The notes beneath the pieces are model-generated. The model ran no database searches. It saw only the letters and a program-made list of their open reading frames with translations, and was not told where the DNA came from. A DNA stretch of 64,000 nt from Hymenobacter latericoloratus (GTDB lineage: Bacteria; Bacteroidota; Bacteroidia; Cytophagales; Hymenobacteraceae), in contig NZ_JACHNV010000007.1 in assembly GCF_014199535.1 (NCBI RefSeq), positions 110,158 through 174,157 on the forward strand, in the 5' to 3' direction. Within the stretch, counting starts at the first letter, position 1; each line of letters begins with the position of its first letter. Positions 1-8,624 of this stretch are shown one piece after another. Made by a program: the position numbers and the translations under genes.

Positions 1-1
1 C

Positions 2-391
2 GTGGGAAACATAGAGGATGTTCGCAAGCTGGGGCAGCAAGTGCCCATCACCTGCCCCGACTGCGGCGGGGCTCTGTGGGAGCTCAACCACGGCAGCGTG
101 CTGCGCTACCGCTGCCACACGGGGCACTCCTTCACGGCCGATGCCCTGCTGGAAAAGTCGCAGGATGCCATGGAGGAAACCCTGTGGGTGGCCCTGCGCA
201 TGATGGAGGAGCGCAAAAATCTGCTCACCAGCATGGCCTCGCACGGCACCGGGGCCTGGAGCGTGCAGCAGGCCGAAAAGCTGGAGGAAATCAAGCAGCA
301 CGTCAACCGCCTGCGCGAGTTCCTGCTCAACGGCGGCCCCGCCCCGGCCCGCCCCGACGGCTCCCACGAAGACGAGTCGGCGCTGCGGTAG
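2..391 (+). CDS. CheB-type chemotaxis methylesterase family protein, C-terminal part (5' end outside window)
   Basis: The reading frame is open to the left edge, so this is the tail of a longer protein and the GTG at position 2 need not be a start. The visible 129 residues hold a CPDCGG...YRCHTGHSF cysteine/histidine cluster, then a helical stretch rich in Glu and Met (EETLWVALRMMEER). As family knowledge, this zinc-ribbon-like tail follows the CheB methylesterase domain in many Bacteroidota proteins annotated as chemotaxis protein CheB. The catalytic domain is not visible, so the assignment rests on the tail alone. Confidence 0.6.
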   Translation: MGNIEDVRKLGQQVPITCPDCGGALWELNHGSVLRYRCHTGHSFTADALLEKSQDAMEETLWVALRMMEERKNLLTSMASHGTGAWSVQQAEKLEEIKQHVNRLREFLLNGGPAPARPDGSHEDESALR

Positions 392-525
392 CGGCCCCAC
401 GCCCGGGCTACTGACCGAAACTATGCACGGCCCGCCGGCAACGGGGGCCGGGTAGTTGACGTTGAGCTAAAGGTAGTTGACGGCGCTACGGTGCCGCCTG
501 TTCTTTCATCTTTACTACCCCTGCT

Positions 526-882
526 ATGGCAACCAAACCCTCAGACCCCTCCGACGAAACGATTTACTCCGACTTCAAGCAGGAAGTCAATATGACGGCT
601 TCGGAGCTGGAAAAGTGGCTGAAAACCGACGAGTCGAAATCCGTGGGCCAGGACAGCGGCGACGGCACCAGCATCGGGCGCCACTCCGGCGAGAAAATCA
701 TTGAGATTCTGCGCAAGAAAAAGGCCGACCTCACTTCCGCCGACGAGGAGCACATGCACAAGGTGCACAGCTACATCAGCCGCCACCTGGCCCAGGGCCC
801 CCACGACAAGAAAGACGTGGAAACCTCCCGCTGGCGCTATTCGCTCATGAACTGGGGCCACGACCCGCTTAAGGATAAATAG
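526..882 (+). CDS. DUF3140 family protein
   Basis: This 118-residue soluble, strongly charged protein matches the DUF3140 pattern: an N-terminal DFKQEVNMTASELEKWL helix, a central GEKIIEILRKKK segment, and a C-terminal WRYSLMNWGHDP block. Members are small cytoplasmic proteins of unknown function, sometimes described as DNA-binding-like. The ATG follows a short AT-rich leader with no clear Shine-Dalgarno. The gene is monocistronic: the preceding gene ends 134 bp upstream and a very strong hairpin follows. Confidence 0.75.
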   Translation: MATKPSDPSDETIYSDFKQEVNMTASELEKWLKTDESKSVGQDSGDGTSIGRHSGEKIIEILRKKKADLTSADEEHMHKVHSYISRHLAQGPHDKKDVETSRWRYSLMNWGHDPLKDK

Positions 883-885
883 CCG

Positions 886-961
886 GCCCACCCGAACCCC
901 CTACACCACAACGGCCCCGCCATCTGGCGGGGCCGTTGTGGTGTAGGGGGTTCGGGTGGGC
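886..961. terminator. Bidirectional terminator, 36-bp perfect hairpin
   Basis: A perfect inverted repeat has arms 886-921 and 926-961 with a 4-base loop (atct). It lies between the convergent DUF3140 gene (+) and the histidine kinase (-), leaving only 8 bp before the kinase stop codon. There is no long T-tract, so termination would rest on the stem itself. Confidence 0.7.
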
Positions 962-969
962 ACAGGAAG

Positions 970-3693
970 TCAGAGTGCCGGAACCAGGGAGGCAGGCAGG
1001 TGCAGCCGGAAGGTGGTGCCGGTGCCCAGGGTGCTGCTTACCTCCACGTGCCCGCCGGCTTGCTGCACAATGCGGTTGACGAGGTAAAGTCCCAGCCCGG
1101 AGCCGGGCACGTGGTCATGGAAGCGGCGGAACATCTTGAACAGCTCGGGCCCGAAGCGCGATAAGTCCATGCCCAGGCCATTGTCCTGCACCAGCAGCAG
1201 GGGGCTACCCCCGGCCGTAAGCCGAACCGATACCAGCACCACCGGGGGGCGGTCGGGGTGGGCGTACTTCAGGGCGTTGCTGATTAGGTTGTAGAGGATG
1301 CTCTGCAGGTTAAGCCGCCCGAAAAGCAGCTGCGGCACGGCCGCAAAATCCAGCTCTACCTGCGCCTGCTGCTCCGTTATCTGGTTGCGCATGCTTTGCA
1401 GCACGCTTTGGGTTAGCGGCAGCAGCGCCACTACCTCCGCGGGTACGCCCTGCGTTTGCCGCTCGGCCTGCACCACCTGGGCCAGCCCCTGAATGGTGCG
1501 CTGAATCTGCCCCAGGGCATCCTCGAACATGTGCATGAGCTGCTCCGCCTCGGGGTCGTGGAAAGTAGCCGTGCGCTTGAGTTCCTCAAAGATGCCGGCC
1601 ATGTTGTGCACGGGCTGCTGTAAGTCGTGCGAGGCCGTGTACACAAAGTTGTCCAAGTCGCTGTTGATGCGGGTGAGCTGCTGGTTGGTGAGCTCCAGCT
1701 GGCGGTTGGATAGCCGGGCCTGCTCGTTGGCGGCCCGTAGCTCTTTGTTGGAGGTAGCCAGCTTGCGACTGGCCAGCTGCAGGGCCTCGGCCAGCTCTTT
1801 CTGCTCGTGAATATCGGTGTTGGTGCCAAACCAGCGCACTATCCGGCCCTGCTCATCGTGCAGGGGTAGGGCCCGCACCAGAAACCAGCGGTACGTACCA
1901 TTGGCCCGCCGGAGCCGGGCCTCTACCTGGTAAGGGGTTGCTTCGGTAAGAGCGATGTTCCACTGCCGGAGCATGAACGGCAAGTCCTGGGGGTGGAAGT
2001 ACCGGGTCCAGCCCTTGCCTAGCGCCTCCTCCGGGGTGCTGCCGGTAAAGGCGTACCACTGCTCGTTGTAGTAGTCTGCCTGCCCAGCCGGGCTGGTTGT
2101 CCAGACGAGGTTGGAAATGGCATTGGTCAGGGTGCGGAAACCCAGCTCGCTCTGCTCCAGTTGACGGCGGGCCTGCTCCAGCTCCGTCACTTCGTAGGCA
2201 AACACGATGACGCCATCGATCTGGCCGTTCTCGTTGTAGCGGGGCTGCTGGATGTAGTTGAAGTACCGGTCCCGGGGGGCGTCGGCGTCGGGGTGGCTGA
2301 GCGGAATCAGCATGCCCAGCTCCTGGTGCATTTCACCCGTTGCGTACACCTGCCGGAACGTGTGATACACCGGGTGGCGGGCAATTTCCGGCAGCGCCTC
2401 CAGGATGGGCCGGCCCAGCAACGCACGCCCGGGGAACAGCCCCTGGTAGCCGGGGTTCACCAGCTCAAATACCAGCTCCGGCCCGCGCAGAATACAAATG
2501 GCTGCCGGCGCCTGCATAAACAGCTGCTCGAGGCGGACGCGCCGGCGCTCGGCATCGGCCTGGGCGTGCAGCACTTCCTTGGTGCGAGCCGCCACGCGGC
2601 GCTCCAGCTCCGAGGTGTTAATCAGGATTTCGTGGTTGGCCGCCAGCAGTTCCTCGTTCGTGGCGGCCAGCTCTTCGTTGGTAGCCGCCAGTTCCTCGTT
2701 GGCATAGCTCAGCTGCCGCTCACTATGCTCCACCCGCTGGCGGGCCAGCACCTGCTCAGTTACGTCGTAGGCAAACACCAGAATGCCGTTTACTTCTCCG
2801 GCCTGGCTGCGGGTGGCTTGGTAAATGAAATTGTAGTATCGCTCGCCCAGCCGGCCGCTATTGTCGTGGTCAAGCTGCACCTGCATTTCGGTGGCCCGAA
2901 AAGTTTCGCCGGTGCGGTACACCTCGTCGAGCAGGTCAAAAATAGGTTGGCCGGCCAGCTCGGGCATGGCCTCCCGAATGGGCTTGCCCAGCAGCAGTCG
3001 GGTGCCCACCAGCTCCTGATACAAGGGGTTTACCAGCCGGAAAACGTGGTCTGGCCCCTCAAAAATGGTAATCATGGCCGGCGCCTGCATAAACAGGCTG
3101 TGCAGCTGGTTGCGTTGCGTCTCGGCCTCGGCGCGCGCCGCTTTTTCCCGAGCCTGGCTTTCGCGCAGGGCTTCTTCCACGGCCGTTCTCGACTGCTCGG
3201 CCGTGTCCGTGAAGCTCACCAGCAGGCCCTCGCCCACGCGCCGGGCCGACAGGTGAAAGAAGTTATCCAGCCCGTCGCCCTGGTAATTAACGCTGTACTG
3301 CTGCTGTCTGCCGGAGGCAAAGGCCTGGCAGTGAAACTCGAACACGCCCGTAGCCAGGGTATGGGGGTAGAGCTGCAGGTAGGTTTGGGTAGGTAGCTCG
3401 GTGAGGCCCAGTATCTGCCGGGCCTTGGGGTTGAGCAGGACAAACGTAAAGTCGATGATTTCCGGGCTGCCGGGCCTTGCGTAAACCGGTTTGTAGAGGG
3501 CCACCCCCGTTAAGGACACGGCTAGCAGGCCCTCCAGCAGGTCTTCCGGGGGCGTAAGGCTCCGCGCGTCTGCAGAATAGGACGTAGAAGCAGGGAAGTC
3601 GGACACAGTTAAGCCAAAAACAGGAACGGTGGGGGTCACTTCAGCTGGCGCCCCAGAGTTCAAAAGTACGTTGAAACTGCTGTTGCAGTTCAA
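970..3693 (-). CDS. Multi-PAS sensor histidine kinase
   Basis: This 907-residue soluble kinase has no obvious transmembrane helix. Four PAS-like domains lie at about residues 50-165, 195-315, 390-505 and 515-635 (the last ends GRIVRWFGTNTDIHEQ). Linkers between them are Gln/Glu-rich, with a tandem AATNEEL coiled coil near 335. The HisKA motif YTASHDLQQP places the phosphoacceptor at about His689. The HATPase_c domain shows NLISNALKY, VQDNGLGMD and GSGLGLYLVNR. No response regulator is adjacent, so it is an orphan kinase whose input is unknown. The start is uncertain: the longest frame begins at TTG (3693), and GTG codons at residues 19 and 30 are alternatives, with no ATG before the first PAS domain. 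Confidence 0.88.
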   Translation of the reverse strand: MNCNSSFNVLLNSGAPAEVTPTVPVFGLTVSDFPASTSYSADARSLTPPEDLLEGLLAVSLTGVALYKPVYARPGSPEIIDFTFVLLNPKARQILGLTELPTQTYLQLYPHTLATGVFEFHCQAFASGRQQQYSVNYQGDGLDNFFHLSARRVGEGLLVSFTDTAEQSRTAVEEALRESQAREKAARAEAETQRNQLHSLFMQAPAMITIFEGPDHVFRLVNPLYQELVGTRLLLGKPIREAMPELAGQPIFDLLDEVYRTGETFRATEMQVQLDHDNSGRLGERYYNFIYQATRSQAGEVNGILVFAYDVTEQVLARQRVEHSERQLSYANEELAATNEELAATNEELLAANHEILINTSELERRVAARTKEVLHAQADAERRRVRLEQLFMQAPAAICILRGPELVFELVNPGYQGLFPGRALLGRPILEALPEIARHPVYHTFRQVYATGEMHQELGMLIPLSHPDADAPRDRYFNYIQQPRYNENGQIDGVIVFAYEVTELEQARRQLEQSELGFRTLTNAISNLVWTTSPAGQADYYNEQWYAFTGSTPEEALGKGWTRYFHPQDLPFMLRQWNIALTEATPYQVEARLRRANGTYRWFLVRALPLHDEQGRIVRWFGTNTDIHEQKELAEALQLASRKLATSNKELRAANEQARLSNRQLELTNQQLTRINSDLDNFVYTASHDLQQPVHNMAGIFEELKRTATFHDPEAEQLMHMFEDALGQIQRTIQGLAQVVQAERQTQGVPAEVVALLPLTQSVLQSMRNQITEQQAQVELDFAAVPQLLFGRLNLQSILYNLISNALKYAHPDRPPVVLVSVRLTAGGSPLLLVQDNGLGMDLSRFGPELFKMFRRFHDHVPGSGLGLYLVNRIVQQAGGHVEVSSTLGTGTTFRLHLPASLVPAL

Positions 3694-3766
3694 TCAGGGC
3701 CCGGGCCTGCCCCGGCAGCAGCAAGGGAGCGGGTTGTTGGGATTAGCTGACCGGTGGCTGAATATC

Positions 3767-3819
3767 CGGCAGGAGGGCCGGAGCGGAAGAGGTGCCCCTC
3801 CGCTCCGGCCCTCCTGCCG
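3767..3819 (-). terminator. Hairpin terminator of the secreted-protein gene
   Basis: A 21-bp perfect stem (3767-3787 with 3799-3819) and an 11-base loop lie 1 bp beyond the stop codon of the minus-strand gene starting at 4549. It separates that gene from the downstream kinase, which therefore probably has its own promoter. Confidence 0.65.
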
Positions 3820-3820
3820 C

Positions 3821-4549
3821 TTACAGGGTATTGTAGTAAGTAAGCAGCTTAATCAGGTCGGCTTCCTGAGCCAGGTCGAGCTGCTGCTGGGCTATATACT
3901 GGGTTAGGGCCGCCGTGTGGGTTGGGCTCAGGGCCGCCAGAACGGCCTTTTCGCTGAGCCGGATGGGCTGCAGGGTATTGTCGGGCTGCTTGAGGTAGTA
4001 GGCCGTGGTTTCCTGCCATACGTTGCTGGGCCGCGTGGCCAAGGACGGGCTGGTGCCCTTCTGAACCAGCATGCGGGTGCGCTGCCGCAGCAGGCCGGTG
4101 CGGTCGGCATCGTAGCGAACCTCAAAAAACGGATTGCGGGAAGCCCGCTTTAGCTTTTGCGCCGCCGGGTACTGCCGAAACACAAACGGGCCGCCCTGGG
4201 CCGGGTCGCCCAGGGAAAATTCCTGCACGTCGGCCGCCGACAGCTCCAGGGAGTCGGCAGGGGCCCGCCGCCACAACAAGCGGCCGTCCTCGGCCAGGTC
4301 GTACTTCAGCCAGGCCTGGGGCACCCGCCCGCGCGTAGTCAGGACGTTGCCCTGGGTCCAGGCAGGTAGCAGATACGGGCTGCCGGTAGTCACTACGGCA
4401 CCACCCCGGCCCCGGCCTTTGTCCATTTCGCGGCTGATGTATTCGGCGTTGCTGGTCCCGGTAAGGGTCCGGCCAGTTTGGGCCCGCGCGCCTACCGCCG
4501 CGCCCGTAAGCAGGATAACAACCAAAGGGAGTTTAAGCAGTGAGGACAT
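3821..4549 (-). CDS. Secreted protein of unknown function
   Basis: I chose the ATG at 4549 because it gives a clean signal peptide: MSSLLKLPLVVILLTGAA followed by a VGARAQ cleavage site. An upstream ATG would add MFFFLLLV. The mature part of about 218 residues is Gln- and Arg-rich and has no motif I recognise. A WLKYDL..DGRLLWRR segment suggests beta structure, and the C-terminal third (ALSPTHTAALTQYIAQQQLDL) is helical. There is no lipobox and no T9SS sorting domain, so a periplasmic location is most likely. It is monocistronic. Confidence 0.6.
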   Translation of the reverse strand: MSSLLKLPLVVILLTGAAVGARAQTGRTLTGTSNAEYISREMDKGRGRGGAVVTTGSPYLLPAWTQGNVLTTRGRVPQAWLKYDLAEDGRLLWRRAPADSLELSAADVQEFSLGDPAQGGPFVFRQYPAAQKLKRASRNPFFEVRYDADRTGLLRQRTRMLVQKGTSPSLATRPSNVWQETTAYYLKQPDNTLQPIRLSEKAVLAALSPTHTAALTQYIAQQQLDLAQEADLIKLLTYYNTL

Positions 4550-4626
4550 AACCAGCAGCAAAAAGAAAAACAACTACCGCCAAAATATAGCGGTTAGGTC
4601 CGTAAGTGCGGCTCCTGCCACCCGGC

Positions 4627-4887
4627 CTAGCTGCTTTCGGCGGTAATATCCTGCACGGCAAATCCGGCGGCCTGCAGGGCCTGCTGCATGGTTTCGCGGC
4701 CGGGGTCCTGGGCCGAGGCTACGGCAACTTCCGCCTCGCCGGACTCAATGCGGTCAACCAGCAGGCCCAGGCCCATCAGCACCTGGCGGACCTGCCCAAT
4801 GCTGTCGGCGTCGGTGAGGGAAGGTATCTGCAGGCGGTAGCGCAGCAGTTGGGTGGGGTTATTGTCGGGGGGTGGGGTATGGGTCAT
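4627..4887 (-). CDS. Small ferredoxin-fold (HMA-like) protein
   Basis: This 86-residue protein has a Pro/Asn-rich N-terminus and a beta-alpha-beta-beta-alpha-beta order (YRLQIPSL, DADSIGQVRQVLMGLG, VDRIESGEAEVAV, ETMQQALQAAGFAVQDI). That order resembles heavy-metal-associated domains. The metal-binding CxxC motif is absent (SLTDAD at the loop position), so copper binding is not expected. Its role is unknown. It lies head to head with the M61 peptidase about 190 bp away. Confidence 0.55.
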   Translation of the reverse strand: MTHTPPPDNNPTQLLRYRLQIPSLTDADSIGQVRQVLMGLGLLVDRIESGEAEVAVASAQDPGRETMQQALQAAGFAVQDITAESS

Positions 4888-5076
4888 GGGGAAAGGGGGC
4901 TAAAAAGGAGGACTCCGGCCGGAGCATACCGGGGTGTACTGAATTAGGCCGGCGAGGTTATGTTGAGCCGGGCTACCCCGGTAGTTTACGGCAAACCGTT
5001 AGCTTCGGGCAGCCGACGCAACTGTGGCCCCGGCCGCGCGTCTGTAGCCCACTTTCACCCCTTGTTTCCGTATCAG

Positions 5077-6876
5077 ATGACTTCCTTTTTCCGTCCGGCT
5101 GCCGTGGCCGCCCTGCTGGCCCTGGCCGCGCCCGTGCTGGCCAAAGCCCCCCGCGAGCTGACCTATACCGTGAGCATGGACCCGGCCGTCAACAGCAACG
5201 CCTTTCAGGTGAAGCTGCAGCTGCCCAAACTCAAGAAAGAACAAGCCGTTTACCAGTTTGCCGCCACTGCGCCCGGCACCTACCAGGTCATGGACATGGG
5301 CCGCTTCGTGAGCAACTTTCAGGCTTTCGACGACAAAGGCAAGCCCCTGGAAAGCAAGCAGATCGGCACCAACCAGTGGCAGCTCAGCCAGCCCGAGAAA
5401 ACCCGCGAAATCCGCTACACCATTGCCGAAACATGGGATACGCCCGTTAAGGAGCACACCATTTACCGCATGTGCGGCTCCTCGCTGGAAACCGACCACG
5501 CCCTGCTTAACGGCCAAACCCTGCTGGGCTACCCCCAGGGCATGCAGGACAAGCCTCTGCGCCTGAAGCTGGAGTACCCCAGCGGCTGGAAAGCCGGCTC
5601 GGTGCTCCAGGCCGATAAGGACGGCTACTACCACCTCCAGGACTACGACCACGCCGTGGACTCGCCCATTCTGCTGGGCCGCCTCACGGAGGCCAGCACC
5701 AAGCTCGGCAACGCCGACGTGGCCCTGTATTGCTACTCGGCTACCGATAAGGTACAGGCCGAGCCCCTGCTGGGCTACATGCAGAAAATGCTCAGTGCCG
5801 CTCAGAGCTTCTTCGGCGGGCAACTGCTCGTGAACCGCTACGCTTTCCTGTATCACTTCGCCGACCGCTCGGCCGGGGCCTGGGAGCACTCTTACAGCTC
5901 GGAGTACGTGCTGACTGAGCAGGAGCTCACGCCCGAGTCGGCGCAGGGGGTAGTGGACATAGCGGCCCACGAGTTTTTCCACGTCATGACCCCGCTCAAC
6001 ATCCACTCCGAGGTAATTGAGCACTTCAACTTCGTGCAGCCCACCGGCTCCGAGCACCTGTGGCTGTACGAAGGCACCACCGAGTGGGCCTCGCACATGA
6101 TGCAGCTGCGCGGCGGCCTCGTGCCCCTGGATGACTACCTGAGCATGCTCCACGACAAGGTGCAGTACGACCGCACCCGCACCGATACCACCTACAGCCT
6201 CAGCCGCCTGGGCCTGAACTCCTTCAGCGACGAGGGGCAGCGCCAGTACGGCAACATCTACCAGCGCGGGGCCCTCACGGCTGGTTTGCTGGATTTGCGC
6301 CTGCTGGAGCTGAGCGGGGGCAAACGCGGCCTGCGCGACGTGCTGCTGGAGCTGGCCAAGCAGTACGGTCCCAACAAGCCCATCAGCGAGAAAAACTTCT
6401 TCCAGGACTTCACCAAGATGACGTATCCTGAAATCGGGGACTTTTTCCAGCGCTACGTACAGAACGCCGAGCCCCTGCCCCTGCAGGAGTACTATAGCAA
6501 AATTGGGGTGCGCTACGAGCCCATCGTGCACACCGGCAAGCAGGTGGCTACCATGGGCCCCGTGGGCCTGGCCCCGCGCGAAACCAGCGTGTACTTCACC
6601 CGGGTAGGCGGGCCGCTGCAGGCCGCCGGTGTGCAGGTAGGCGACCAGCTGGTGGCTGTAGATGGCGTGCGCAACGACTTCACGGCCCTGCGCCGGGTAG
6701 GCAGCCGCCAGCCCGGCTCCGAGCTGCCTCTCACCATCAGCCGCAACGGTCAGGAGCAGACGGTACGCGTGAAGCTGGGCAGCACCGAGGACGTGAAGCG
6801 CTACATCTTCACGCAGGACCCCGCCGCCACGCCCGCCCAGCTGGCCCTGCGCCAGGTGTGGCTGAAGAATCTGTAA
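5077..6876 (+). CDS. M61 (glycyl aminopeptidase-type) metallopeptidase with PDZ domain
   Basis: Starting at the ATG at 5077 gives 599 residues with a signal peptide (AAVAALLALAAPVLA-KA); in-frame codons further upstream would bury it. The N-terminal beta domain (about 25-190) is the peptidase M61 N-domain. The catalytic domain has HEFFH (His298, Glu299, His302) and the downstream glutamate ligand in LYEGTTEW (Glu332), so the active site looks complete. A PDZ domain occupies about 490-590 (GVQVGDQLVAVDGV). M61 enzymes are secreted or periplasmic zinc aminopeptidases. The gene stands alone and ends at a strong terminator. Confidence 0.9.
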   Translation: MTSFFRPAAVAALLALAAPVLAKAPRELTYTVSMDPAVNSNAFQVKLQLPKLKKEQAVYQFAATAPGTYQVMDMGRFVSNFQAFDDKGKPLESKQIGTNQWQLSQPEKTREIRYTIAETWDTPVKEHTIYRMCGSSLETDHALLNGQTLLGYPQGMQDKPLRLKLEYPSGWKAGSVLQADKDGYYHLQDYDHAVDSPILLGRLTEASTKLGNADVALYCYSATDKVQAEPLLGYMQKMLSAAQSFFGGQLLVNRYAFLYHFADRSAGAWEHSYSSEYVLTEQELTPESAQGVVDIAAHEFFHVMTPLNIHSEVIEHFNFVQPTGSEHLWLYEGTTEWASHMMQLRGGLVPLDDYLSMLHDKVQYDRTRTDTTYSLSRLGLNSFSDEGQRQYGNIYQRGALTAGLLDLRLLELSGGKRGLRDVLLELAKQYGPNKPISEKNFFQDFTKMTYPEIGDFFQRYVQNAEPLPLQEYYSKIGVRYEPIVHTGKQVATMGPVGLAPRETSVYFTRVGGPLQAAGVQVGDQLVAVDGVRNDFTALRRVGSRQPGSELPLTISRNGQEQTVRVKLGSTEDVKRYIFTQDPAATPAQLALRQVWLKNL

Positions 6877-6895
6877 GCCCGAAAGCGGCTTACCC

Positions 6896-6939
6896 CACAA
6901 CAAAGCCCTGGCAACACGCGTTGCCAGGGCTTTGTTGTG
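6896..6939. terminator. Bidirectional terminator, 20-bp perfect hairpin
   Basis: Arms 6896-6915 and 6920-6939 pair perfectly around the loop acgc. The arms end in ttgttgtg and begin cacaacaa, giving short U-runs on both strands. It lies between the convergent M61 peptidase and the minus-strand gene ending at 6956. Confidence 0.8.
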
Positions 6940-6955
6940 AGTCCGGGTCGAATAA

Positions 6956-7294
6956 TCAGGCCCGGCGGGCGGCGCGGGCCCCCAGGGCCAGGCCTACCAG
7001 CTGGCCGTGCGACGCTGGGGCGGCCGGCTGGGTCTGCACAACAGGGGTAGAATCGGTGATGTTGCCGGCCGCGTCGCAGTAGCACACCATGTACTCCACT
7101 ACACTGCCAGTGGAGGGTATAGCACGGTCGAGGTGGGGGCTGCAGGCGTTGTGGGCAATGCACTTCCAGGTTTGGTTGGCCTGGCGGCGGTACACGTAAG
7201 CAAAGCGGCCGGACAAGCGCGCGAAATCAAGCCGACAGCCGGCGGGCACCAGGTGTAACTGTAAATCGGTGGTAGTAGCGGTCGGGGTGTTCAT
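6956..7294 (-). CDS. Hypothetical protein, small beta-rich
   Basis: This 112-residue protein lacks a signal peptide. The centre (FAYVYRRQANQTWKCIAHNACSPHLD...VEYMVCYCDAAGNITDSTPVV) reads like one immunoglobulin- or fibronectin-type strand set with five cysteines. The tail is Ala/Arg-rich. I do not recognise a family. The ATG at 7294 follows an A/T-rich upstream region, and a strong terminator lies just past the stop, both of which support a genuine gene. Confidence 0.5.
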   Translation of the reverse strand: MNTPTATTTDLQLHLVPAGCRLDFARLSGRFAYVYRRQANQTWKCIAHNACSPHLDRAIPSTGSVVEYMVCYCDAAGNITDSTPVVQTQPAAPASHGQLVGLALGARAARRA

Positions 7295-7633
7295 GATTTG
7301 AAAGAACTAAGATTTTATTGGGTTATTCTGGTTGAAAGATAGACAAATCACGGCCAGCTTTAGCTCCCGGATTTCTACGTATTTGCCCGTGGGAAAACCC
7401 GTAATTTAACTGCCGCCATCCAGGGCAGTGGATGCAACAGGTTAGTATAATACACTTAACCCTGTTTGCGGCGGGCAGGGAAGCGCACGCAGTGGGCAAG
7501 GCCGGGCTGGGCGGCCCGGCGGCTGTCAGTAGAGGGCGGAAAGTTGCGCCAGGCTTGGCGGACGGTGCCAGGGGAAAACGTGTTGAGGCCTTTACAGCCT
7601 GTAGGGCTTGCCGGCCGCGCAGTTGAGGGTGCG
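7295..7633. other. Intergenic stretch, no gene recognised
   Basis: The 339 bp between two minus-strand genes begins A/T-rich (7295-7400), which could hold the promoter of the downstream small protein, and becomes G/C-rich toward the universal stress protein stop. Open frames here look like chance frames of high-GC DNA. Confidence 0.4.
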
Positions 7634-8482
7634 TTAGTGGGCGTGCAGCGTGAGCACCGGCGGGGCGGCATGCAGGGCCACATTCTCTGAGATGCTGCCC
7701 TGCAGTAAATGCCCGATGCCGGTGCGGCCGTGGGTGAGCATCACCACCAGATCGGCGTGGGCCTGCTCCGCAAAGCGCGGAATGCCGGTGCTGGCGTTAG
7801 GCGCGTCGAACACGTCCGGCTCGTAGTGGGTGGGCTGGTGGCGGTCGGCGAAGCGGTGAATGCGCATCGTGGCCGCCGCGCGCTGGCCGGCATCAGGCAC
7901 TACGTCCAGCAGGTGCAGCAGGGCCTCCGGGAATATTTCCTGTACCTGGCGCAGGCTGCGGACGGCCAGATCGGCTTCGGAAGAAAAGTCCGACGCGAAA
8001 ACAATGTGGCGCACCTCGAAGTGGGGGGTAGGGTGCTTTACCGTCAGCACCGGGCAGGGTGCGCGGCGCACCATGTGCTCGGTGCGCGAACCGCTGAAAA
8101 ACTGCTCCCAGGAGCTGTGCTCTTTGGCTCCCATCACCACCAAATCAATCTGGCGCTCGGCAATGGTTTCCAGCATAGCTTCCTCAAAGTCGGCGGTGTG
8201 CACCACGTCGCGGACCAGCACGCCGGGGGCCGTGCGGGCGGCTTCAGCTATCAGCTCGTGCATGCGGTGCTTTACTACCTGCAGCAGCTTCAGGGTGTAC
8301 ACATTGTTAAGTCCTCCGCCCCCGGCCAGGCCGCCGGTGGTGGCAAACCGGGCCGTTTCGGGCAGGTCCACCACGTGCAGCAGGCTGAGGTTGCCCCCGG
8401 TGCGCTGGGCCATTTGGAGGGCCACCTCAAAGGCGTGATGGGCCGTGGGTGAAAAATCCGTGGGTACCAATATATTCTTCAT
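7634..8482 (-). CDS. Universal stress protein, tandem UspA domains
   Basis: The ATG at 8482 gives MKNILVPTDFSPTAHHAFEVAL, the typical UspA start. The first domain spans about 1-145 and ends with the nucleotide-loop motif MGAKEHSSWEQFFSGSRTEHMVRRAPCPVLTV. The second spans about 150-282 and ends MLTHGRTGIGHLLQGSISENVALHAAPPVLTL. The G-2x-G-9x-G(S/T)-like loops suggest ATP binding. Tandem Usp proteins act in the cytoplasm in stress adaptation. Position gives no further clue: flanking genes are separated by more than 140 bp. Confidence 0.9.
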   Translation of the reverse strand: MKNILVPTDFSPTAHHAFEVALQMAQRTGGNLSLLHVVDLPETARFATTGGLAGGGGLNNVYTLKLLQVVKHRMHELIAEAARTAPGVLVRDVVHTADFEEAMLETIAERQIDLVVMGAKEHSSWEQFFSGSRTEHMVRRAPCPVLTVKHPTPHFEVRHIVFASDFSSEADLAVRSLRQVQEIFPEALLHLLDVVPDAGQRAAATMRIHRFADRHQPTHYEPDVFDAPNASTGIPRFAEQAHADLVVMLTHGRTGIGHLLQGSISENVALHAAPPVLTLHAH

Positions 8483-8624
8483 GACACAGAAAAATGATGG
8501 TGGAAGAAACCCCGGCAGCACCTAGCTAGCGTTGGTTTTTTTATTGCATAATGTAGATAAATAATTGTGTAATCACAAAGAGAGGCGCGACAAACCAGGG
8601 TCTTGTTCTACTGGCTTCGGCGCC

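Noticed and set aside
2161..3396. Long plus-strand frame of 411 residues inside the four-PAS kinase
   Set aside because: It is antisense to a clearly functional kinase domain set and is an effect of high GC content.
4960..5076. Longer N-terminus of the M61 peptidase
   Set aside because: The extension is Arg/Gly/Pro-rich and would bury the signal peptide that begins at 5077.
4999..6903. 634-residue frame antisense to the M61 peptidase
   Set aside because: It is a shadow frame of a high-GC gene with recognised catalytic motifs on the other strand; its text is Val/Gly/His-rich with no domain.
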